Source: Candidatus Schekmanbacteria bacterium (lineage in GTDB: Bacteria > CSSED10-310 > JACPHN01). Taken from it: a stretch of DNA of 20,043 bases. The position numbers were made by a program, and so were the translations under genes. The stretch lies in the NCBI GenBank assembly GCA_016188575.1, contig JACPHN010000242.1:1-20043 (forward strand), written 5' to 3'. Shown here in pieces: positions 14,318-20,043 of the stretch. Below the pieces are notes generated by a model, which saw nothing but the letters and a program-made list of their open reading frames with translations, did no database searches and was not told the DNA's origin. Position 1 is the first letter of the stretch. Every line of letters begins with the position of its first letter.

Positions 14318-15817
14318 ATGACCGAGAAGCCCCAAGAGAGAAGGCAGACCGATGAGAGCCGGAACGCTGAAAAGCGTGACGGCGAGGCGGAGACTCCGAA
14401 GCTCGAGGACGTCCTGTCAGAGACGGAGCACGCGATTTCTTTTGCGGAGCGAACGCTGGAGTTCACGGTGACCGCGGGCACGATGGTGCTGAGGGAAGAA
14501 AATAGCAAGCCCAAAGCCAGCATCTTCTTCGTGGCTTATGCGCGGCGAAACGCGGGCGATGTCTCGCAGCGCCCCGTCACCTTCATCTTCAACGGCGGGC
14601 CCGGTTCATCGGCGGTGTGGTTGCACCTGGGGTTCTTCGGCCCCTGGCGCGTCGAGCTTACCGACGAAGGTTTCCCTCTTCCGCCTCCGGGACGGCTGAT
14701 ACCTAATCCGGCAACGCTACTCTGGGACACGGATCTGGTGCTCATTGACCCGGTCACCACCGGATACAGCCGCGCTGCCAAGGAAGAAGACGCCAAGTCG
14801 TTTTATGAGGTCAAGAAGGACATCGAAACGGTCGGCGACTTCATCCGACTCTACGTCACGCGTTACCAGCGGTGGGCCTCGCCCAAGTACATCGCGGGAG
14901 AGAGTTACGGAACGACCCGCGCGGCCGGGCTCGCCGGATACCTCCATGGCCGGCACAGCCTGTACGTCAACGGCGTCATTCTGATCTCGGTGGCGCTCGA
15001 CTTCCACACGCTCATCCCCGATCCCGGTAACGACCTGCCGTACGTGCTTATGATGCCGACGCTGGCTGCCACCGCGTTCTACCACCGCCGCCTCCAACAG
15101 CGACTGCAGCGGAGTCTGTCCGCGACGCTCGCGGAAGTGGAGGATTTCGCGCTCGGCGAGTATGTGCTCGGGCTCCTGAAAGGACACCGCATGAGCACGG
15201 TCGAGAGCAAGCGGATCGGCCGCAAGCTCGTCGCGTATACGGGGTTGCCGGATCGATTCGTCCACAATCTCGACTATCGCATCCCGGTGGAGTGCTTTAC
15301 GCGGGAGCTGCTGCGATCGGAGCGGCGCGTCGTCGGGCGTCTCGACAGCCGCGTGACGGGACCGGAAAGCGAGGCCTGGAGTTACGAGATGACGTACGAT
15401 CCGTCGCTGGCGGCGATCACTGGACCGTACGCGGCAACGCTCAACCACTATGTGCGCTCGGTGCTCAAGGTCGAGCAAGATCTGCCATACGAGCTGCTCA
15501 CGAGCCGCGTCCACCCCTGGGACTACAGCCAGGCAACCAACAAGTACCTGAATGTCGCCCAGGATCTCCTGGAAGCGATGAACCACAACGAGCACTTGCG
15601 GATATTCGTTGCCGCGGCCTATTTTGATATTGCCACGCCGTATCTGGCCGCGAAGTACACGCTCGATCACCTGCTGCACGGCTCTCAAGCCGACCGCGTG
15701 ACGTATCGGTGCTACGAGGGCGGGCACATGATGTATACCCGAGTGCCCTGCCTTCACGAGCTCTCCAGCGATCTGCGCGCCTATCTGCGGGCGGGCGCCG
15801 CTGCGGAAACGGTCTGA
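14318..15817 (+). CDS. S10 serine carboxypeptidase-like protein
   Basis: This 499-residue alpha/beta hydrolase belongs to peptidase family S10 (COG2939 type). FIFNGGPGSSAVWLHLG is the S10 oxyanion/substrate loop. The nucleophile is S196 in AGESYGTTRAAG, the catalytic aspartate is D437 in YFDIATPYLA, and the histidine is H470 in YEGGHMMY, so the triad is complete. Expected activity is release of C-terminal amino acids from peptides. The N-terminus (MTEKPQERRQTDESRNAEKR) is highly charged with no signal peptide, so the protein appears cytoplasmic, which is unusual for S10. ATG 14318 was chosen for GGAG 7 bases upstream; frame opens at 14207 and an ATG at 14288 lacks a ribosome site, and neither adds a signal sequence. 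The membrane protein gene follows 3 bases after its stop. Confidence 0.85.
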   Translation: MTEKPQERRQTDESRNAEKRDGEAETPKLEDVLSETEHAISFAERTLEFTVTAGTMVLREENSKPKASIFFVAYARRNAGDVSQRPVTFIFNGGPGSSAVWLHLGFFGPWRVELTDEGFPLPPPGRLIPNPATLLWDTDLVLIDPVTTGYSRAAKEEDAKSFYEVKKDIETVGDFIRLYVTRYQRWASPKYIAGESYGTTRAAGLAGYLHGRHSLYVNGVILISVALDFHTLIPDPGNDLPYVLMMPTLAATAFYHRRLQQRLQRSLSATLAEVEDFALGEYVLGLLKGHRMSTVESKRIGRKLVAYTGLPDRFVHNLDYRIPVECFTRELLRSERRVVGRLDSRVTGPESEAWSYEMTYDPSLAAITGPYAATLNHYVRSVLKVEQDLPYELLTSRVHPWDYSQATNKYLNVAQDLLEAMNHNEHLRIFVAAAYFDIATPYLAAKYTLDHLLHGSQADRVTYRCYEGGHMMYTRVPCLHELSSDLRAYLRAGAAAETV

Positions 15818-15820
15818 GGA

Positions 15821-16606
15821 ATGGAGCGAAGGAGCGACGGCAGAGCGGGAGTCGGCGACGCCGGGCCGCGCCGGCGCCAGGGGTCATGGTCAGGGCTAGT
15901 CGCGGCGGTGGCGGCATGCGCCGGTGTGGGCGGCTGCGCAGCGGCGGCGCCGGATTATGCAACGTGGCCCATGCTGACTCCGGAGACCCGCGAGATGCTC
16001 GTGCATCTGCGCGACCCGGCGAGCTTTCAGTGGCACGTGATTCCGCTGTTCGCGCTGATCGTATACGTCTACGCCTGCGAGGTGGAACGGCGTAACTGGA
16101 ACCAGGTTCTGGCCGGGGTAGCGTTGTTCGGCATGGACTGGTTCAACGAGATCGCCAACGGCCTGGTGCTTCACTTCACAGGGCGAGCGGCGCTGTGGAC
16201 CACCCCGGGGCACAGCGCCTACGTGATCCTCGCCGGCTGGACGATCGAGATCGCGTTCATGTTCGCGATCGCGGGCGTCGTGTTTGTCAAGACATTGCCG
16301 GCAGATCGCCGCCTCAGGCTGCTCGGGCTTCCAAACCGATGGGTGTGTGCGCTCGGCTGGTCCGTGTTTTGCGTTTTTATCGAGGTCCTGCTCAACAAGG
16401 CGGACGCTTTGATCTGGTCCTGGTCGTTTTGGAACTGGCCAAACGTCTGGCTGATCATCGCCTTTGGGTATCTGCACTTCTTCGTGGTGGCGTTCCTGGT
16501 GCACGACATGGCACTGATGAGAAACAAGCTGCTCACGGTCGCCGCGATTCTCGGCGTCGATGCCGCCGCCACGCTCGTGTTCGGCGTGGGGCTGAGGTGG
16601 CTCTGA
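15821..16606 (+). CDS. Conserved polytopic membrane protein
   Basis: This 261-residue integral membrane protein has about six or seven hydrophobic segments: roughly 25-43, 73-86, 95-118, 133-156, 174-191, 206-228 and 237-258. It has conserved-looking polar and aromatic motifs inside or near them, such as MDWFNEIANGLVLHF, LLNKADALIW and YLHFFVVAFLVHDM. I recognise it as a conserved uncharacterised bacterial membrane protein (it repeatedly carries N/D/H residues within helices) but cannot give a function. The N-terminal 44 residues are Arg/Gly/Ala-rich and may not be translated; ATG 15971 (Met51) is an alternative start where the conserved part begins. It follows the S10 gene by 3 bases, so translation is likely coupled. 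Confidence 0.7.
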   Translation: MERRSDGRAGVGDAGPRRRQGSWSGLVAAVAACAGVGGCAAAAPDYATWPMLTPETREMLVHLRDPASFQWHVIPLFALIVYVYACEVERRNWNQVLAGVALFGMDWFNEIANGLVLHFTGRAALWTTPGHSAYVILAGWTIEIAFMFAIAGVVFVKTLPADRRLRLLGLPNRWVCALGWSVFCVFIEVLLNKADALIWSWSFWNWPNVWLIIAFGYLHFFVVAFLVHDMALMRNKLLTVAAILGVDAAATLVFGVGLRWL

Positions 16607-16623
16607 GAGCTGCGCCCGCGGCG

Positions 16624-17391
16624 TCAGCGCGCCAACAGCTCCGTCTCTGACGCGATCACGCGGGCGACGCGCTCGAGCACTCGAAGCGCCACGCGAAGAT
16701 TCCAGGCGAGTCGCAACGCGGGAACGAGCTGCCGCAGCGTCACGGCCTCGAGCGCTTCCCCGGCGCGGAAACGCCGCCCCATGAGGGCGAGCAGTCGGGG
16801 GTCGAGGACGACGTCGCGCCGGGTGTCGTCCGAAATGACGCGGATCGCCGCCCAAGGGACAGCGAGCTTCTGGCACTCCAGAGCGATGGCGTGCGTTTCC
16901 ATGTCCACCGCCAGGCAGCCGCAGGCGGCGCCGAGGTCGAGCTTCTCTCCGCGGCGGGCAACAAACCGGTCCGCGGTCGCCACCGACCCCATGCGCACAG
17001 TTGACTTCGGCACAAGGCGGGCGAGGCGCGCTGACGCGGCGGCCAGAGGCGCCGCGATGGCAGCGGCCGCCGGTGCGCTCGCGGCCATGGCGCGGTCGCA
17101 GACCACGACATCACCCACGGCGAGACCCGGCGAAGTAGCACCGGCGACGCCGAGAACAAGAGCGGCCTGAATGGTGGACTTCGCCTCGCCGCAGGCACGA
17201 AAATAGCGGCGCACCGCTTTCGCGGCCCGCCGATGCCCGATGCCCGCGCGCGCTATGGTCACGTGCTCGACGCCGGCACAGGCGCGGCGCAGGATCGCCA
17301 GCTCGCGCGGCATGGCCGCAAAGAGAACGACACGCGGCAACCGCGGCGCCGGCCCGGCGACCGTGCCGTCAATGTCCATTTCGACGCTCAC
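16624..17391 (-). CDS. Nucleoside phosphorylase-family protein (hopanoid-associated phosphorylase-like)
   Basis: This 255-residue protein has the PNP/UDP phosphorylase fold. VVLFAAMPRELAILRRA opens the first strand, LVLGVAGATSPGLAVGDVVV is the phosphate/ribose region, and AVDMETHAIALECQ is the family's VDME(S/T) ribose-binding signature. AAIRVISDDT completes the fold. Sequence flavour and length resemble 5'-methylthioadenosine/SAH nucleosidase-like proteins and the HpnG group, which removes adenine from adenosylhopane. No hopanoid genes are in the window, so HpnG function is not claimed. GTG 17391 was chosen because AGGAAG lies 9 bases upstream; ATG 17379 is an alternative, and the frame is open to 17508. 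It converges on the membrane protein gene with a 17-base gap and no visible terminator. Confidence 0.75.
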   Translation of the reverse strand: MSVEMDIDGTVAGPAPRLPRVVLFAAMPRELAILRRACAGVEHVTIARAGIGHRRAAKAVRRYFRACGEAKSTIQAALVLGVAGATSPGLAVGDVVVCDRAMAASAPAAAAIAAPLAAASARLARLVPKSTVRMGSVATADRFVARRGEKLDLGAACGCLAVDMETHAIALECQKLAVPWAAIRVISDDTRRDVVLDPRLLALMGRRFRAGEALEAVTLRQLVPALRLAWNLRVALRVLERVARVIASETELLAR

Positions 17392-17917
17392 GTATTCGCA
17401 CTTCCTGGCGCAGCCTGTGTATGGCGCTGCTTGAGCCAGCGGCCAGGCTGCACCGACGCGGTAGGGGCGGGTGCCGCGGTTCGGCAGCGGCGCCACGTTC
17501 TCATCCATTCATCAGCCGGTCCGACACCCCGCCCTTCAACGTGTGCGTGATATTGTTGTCCGGGAACAAGATCGTGCCGCGATTTCCCCTGTCCATGAGC
17601 GATCTCCCCGGCGCAAATGGGAGAAAATTGATGGCGTCACCATGCAGCCTGACTCAATATCACTCACGCGTTGAGGGCCGGCATCCTCATTGGTCGACCG
17701 CGGAAGCCATCCGGTGATCCGCGCGAGTACCATTAGCGCCCCAATGGGTGGGCTACCAGAGGGGACCCTCCCGCCGTGGCACGGCGGCGAACGCCAGGCA
17801 GGACGCGCAGTTCTCCCGGCCCCAACTCCAGGACCCGATCCCACCGCTTGTGCGACTCATGGCGTCCGCCTATCCTGAAGAGGTGCGGTGAATGCCGGGA
17901 GGAGGGGGAAGCAAATA
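17392..17917. other. Intergenic region with no convincing gene
   Basis: This stretch of about 525 bases separates divergent genes. Open frames on both strands (for example 17421-17717 plus) have compositions like noise and no recognisable motif. It contains an inverted repeat CTCAA/TTGAG (17653-17675), two adjacent hairpins (17759-17787), and at 17639-17688 a 9-mer and a 12-mer also found near 200-229. The end holds the ribosome site GGGAGGAGGG of the CSLREA protein. I see no riboswitch consensus. Confidence 0.5.
17759..17787. other. Tandem hairpins upstream of the CSLREA protein
   Basis: GAGGG/CCCTC around GA (17759-17770) is followed at once by CCGCCGT-GGC-ACGGCGG (17771-17787), a perfect 7-bp stem with a 3-base loop. 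They lie about 130 bases before the start codon at 17918. No T run follows. They could be leader structure or chance in GC-rich DNA. Confidence 0.4.
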
Positions 17918-19887
17918 ATGCGACGTTGTACTGTGGTTGCGGTGGCCGCCGCCGTGACGACTTGTGCGCTCAGCGCGGGCGGCGTGCACGCAGAGCAGCT
18001 CTGGGTGCGGTTCCTCTCGGATGCGGTTGACACCGTGCCCGGAGACGGTTACTGCATCGCGGCCGACATCGGCTGCACGCTGCGCGCCGCCGTGCAGGAG
18101 GCCAACGCCTTCCCCGGCACGGACACGATCAACATTCTCCCCGGCACCTACCGGCTGCAGATCCCTGGAGCGGATGAAGCCGCGGCGGCCGGCGACCTGG
18201 ACGTCACCGACAGCGTAACGATTCGCTGCGACGGCGCGGAGCCGTGCATCGTCGAGGCCGGGGCGTCGGCGAACCTCGGGATCGACCGGGTGTTCGACAT
18301 CCGCTCCGGCGCCGTCCGCCTCGAGAATCTCACGGTGCGCCATGGGAACGCTCCGATCGGCGCCGGGATTCAAGTAGTCGGCGCGGAGCTGGCGCTGGCC
18401 GGCGTGCGGGTGACAAGCAATTGGGCAAGCGGCACGAGTAACGTTGCCGGCGGCGGCATCAGTCTTTCAGGGAGCCCTCCCGGACGACTGACGCTCACCG
18501 ACTCGCAGGTGACGGACAACGACCTGGTCGTCCGCAACGGCCGAGATGGGTACGGCGCCGGGATTCGGGTGTTCGGCGAGCTCCCGATCGACATCGTCAG
18601 ATCGGAGATTCGCGACAATGGCGTGGTGCTGATGGGGCGACGGGGATCGTCCAGGGCGGCGGGTTGTACGGGCACTTGAAGGGCAGCATGACGGATTCCG
18701 TCGTCAGCGGTAACCACATCACCTGCAGCGTCTCCTCGACCGGCGCCTGCAGCACCCAGGGAGCCGGGCTGTGGATTTATTCCTTTGTCGTTTATGGCAC
18801 GGGGTTCGACATTCGCTCCAGCTCGATCGAGGGCAACACCGCGGGTTGCCAGCGGACCTCCACGACAAGCTGCCAGGTGTCGGGCGGGGGGCTCTACGTC
18901 GCGGGCGGCACGGTCGCGATCACGGACAGCGCAATCGCGGAAAACGAGGCATCGTCGGCGCAGTCTCTGGAATCTCGGGGCGGCGGAATTTTCGTGGCCG
19001 GCGGCACCGTGACGGTCGACAACTCGACGCTGAGCGGCAACGTCGCCGCCGCGGAGGGGAATCGCGGGTATGGTGGAGCGATCTACGTGGAGCCCATCGG
19101 CGGGGTTCCCGGCATCGCGGACCTCGCTTACACGACGATCGCCGCCAACGCGGCGGACTGGGGGGCGGCGTTTGCGGTGACGAGCCGCGACGCTTCCATT
19201 TCGGTGAAGCGATCCATCACCGCCTCCGCTGCCGGTGCCGAGAGCTGCTGGGGAATGGCGGAGTCGACTGGCTCCGGGGGCTTCAACGTCTTCACCGACA
19301 CGAGCTGCGGGGTCCCAGCGGCGGGCGATCAGCTCGGCGTCGACCCGGGGCTCGGCGATCTGGCCGACAACGGCGGCGCGACGCTCACCCACGGGCTGCT
19401 CGCCACCAGCCCCGCCATCGACGCGGCGGGAGAAGCTGTGTGCGCCGGTCACGCAAACCTGACCACCGACCAGCGCGGTTTTCCGCGGCCCGCCGACGGC
19501 GACGGGGACGGCACCGCGGTCTGCGACATCGGCGCGTACGAGGCGGAGGCGCCGCCGGCGCCGACCCCCACCGCGACCGCCAGTCCGACGCTCACGGCCA
19601 CGCCGAGCCCCAGCGCGACCCCGAGCGCCACGGCGAACGCCACGCCGAGCTGGACCGCAACCCCGACGCGGACGGCTTCACCATTCCCCAGCGTCACTCC
19701 CGCCGCGACCCACACCCCTACCCGCACCCCGGCCGTGGTCTTGACCCCGACCGCCACCCCGTTTCCGGCCGTGGGGCTCGCGGGTAGCCGTGGCTCCTGG
19801 CAGCCGCTGCTGGCGCTTGCCGCCGCGCTTTCCTGGGCGCTGGCGGCGGCCGCCGGCGGCGTGACGAGAAAGGAGCCCCGCCGATGA
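17918..19887 (+). pseudogene. CSLREA-type beta-helix surface protein, broken by one-base frameshift
   Basis: Read across the break, this is a surface protein of about 656 residues. It has a signal peptide (TVVAVAAAVTTCALSAGGVHA/EQ), then a CSLREA-like motif at residues 53-58 (CTLRAAVQEANAFPG) with FLSDAVDT before it, then a right-handed beta-helix with repeats such as GGGLYVAGGTVAITDS and GGGIFVAGGTVTVDNS. It closes with a choice-of-anchor-Q-like end (LADNGGATLTHGLLATSPAI, DIGAYEA), a Pro/Thr-rich linker and a C-terminal helix with an Arg/Lys tail (RKEPRR). ATG 17918 has GGAGG-type purines just upstream; GTG 17888 is less likely. The first frame stops at 18679. The remainder is one frame away, and inserting one base in the G4 run at 18634-18637 restores MGATGIVQGGGLYG. 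Both halves are well preserved, so the break is recent or an error. Confidence 0.8.
19559..19770 (+). repeat. Degenerate Pro/Thr-rich coding repeat (surface linker)
   Basis: About 70 codons encode irregular TPTAT/TPSPS-type units between the beta-helix and the C-terminal membrane helix. Codons vary (ACC, ACG, CCG, CCC), so the repetition is stronger in protein than in DNA. Such linkers extend a domain away from the envelope and may be glycosylated. Confidence 0.75.
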
Positions 19888-20043
19888 AGTCGCTGCGCTT
19901 TCGCCCGGTCGCGTCGCTTTTGGTCCTGTTGTTGACGGCCTGGGGGACCAGCGCGGTTCCCGCGTCAAGCGCCCGGAGCGTGCCTGGATCCACCGCCTGT
20001 CCGACTGCGAGCTGCGCGGAAAGCGCATCAGGAAAACCCCCCG
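19884..20043 (+). CDS. Secreted protein, N-terminal part, coupled to the CSLREA gene
   Basis: The window ends after 53 codons. ATG 19884 overlaps the upstream TGA as ATGA, with AGGAG 8 bases before it, so it is almost certainly translated with the CSLREA protein gene. The protein starts with a classical signal peptide: MKSLRFRP, hydrophobic VASLLVLLLTAWG, and a cleavage site near TSA/VPA or SSA/RS. Two cysteines follow (CPTASC). The mature part is too short to classify. It may be another surface protein working with its neighbour. Confidence 0.75.
   Translation, partial: MKSLRFRPVASLLVLLLTAWGTSAVPASSARSVPGSTACPTASCAESASGKPP

Noticed and set aside
17421-17717. Plus-strand frame of 98 codons in the gap before the CSLREA gene
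   Set aside because: No ribosome site, no family pattern and overlap with the phosphorylase leader; not supported as a gene.
17701-17917. Possible riboswitch (cobalamin or cyclic-di-GMP type) in the long leader of the CSLREA gene
   Set aside because: Hairpins are present, but the conserved core sequences of these classes could not be found.
18370-19452. Minus-strand frame of 360 codons opposite the CSLREA gene
   Set aside because: Antisense of Gly/Ala-rich repeats; the plus strand has the beta-helix and signal peptide.

Overview
The window is GC-rich, gene-dense bacterial chromosome with a Gram-negative envelope: lipoprotein lipobox, periplasmic binding fold, PBP1A, LytM-type peptidase and many Sec signal peptides. 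Secreted beta-helix proteins carrying a CSLREA-like motif, a Pro/Thr-rich linker and a C-terminal membrane anchor, together with a fungalysin-type peptidase ending in a P/Homo B domain, suggest an uncultured deltaproteobacterium-like lineage (Myxococcota, Desulfobacterota or Binatota). That placement is inference; no rRNA, tRNA, CRISPR array or mobile element is visible.

Layout. At 1-175 (minus) is the start of a secreted protein whose reading frame is displaced by a run of ten G. At 380-607 lies a C-terminal scrap of an amidohydrolase. At 721-3355 (plus) a radical SAM protein and an NAD(P)-epimerase-like protein form a translationally coupled pair. From 3352 to 9383 is a cell-wall block: a membrane-anchored M23/LytM peptidase (minus), a large LppC/LpoA-like lipoprotein (plus) and, converging on it, PBP1A (minus). 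Upstream of PBP1A on the same strand is a GAF-like protein interrupted by an in-frame TGA (9439-10551).

From 10869 to 16606 (plus) there are a secreted M36-type metallopeptidase with an SGNH hydrolase behind it, then a promoter and hairpin leading into an S10 carboxypeptidase-like gene and a polytopic membrane protein. A nucleoside-phosphorylase-family gene faces them at 16624-17391 (minus). After about 500 bases without a convincing gene comes a CSLREA/beta-helix surface protein broken by a one-base frameshift (17918-19887). It is coupled by ATGA overlap to another secreted protein that runs off the end.

Two themes stand out. First, the LppC/LpoA-like lipoprotein and PBP1A are convergent neighbours, which fits the known activator-synthase partnership. 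Second, three otherwise well-formed genes each carry one lesion: a G10 tract, an in-frame TGA and a missing base in a G run. These could be assembly errors, phase variation or real decay, and raw reads would decide. I found no convincing new multi-gene defence or mobile system; the least explained unit is the radical SAM/degenerate epimerase pair.
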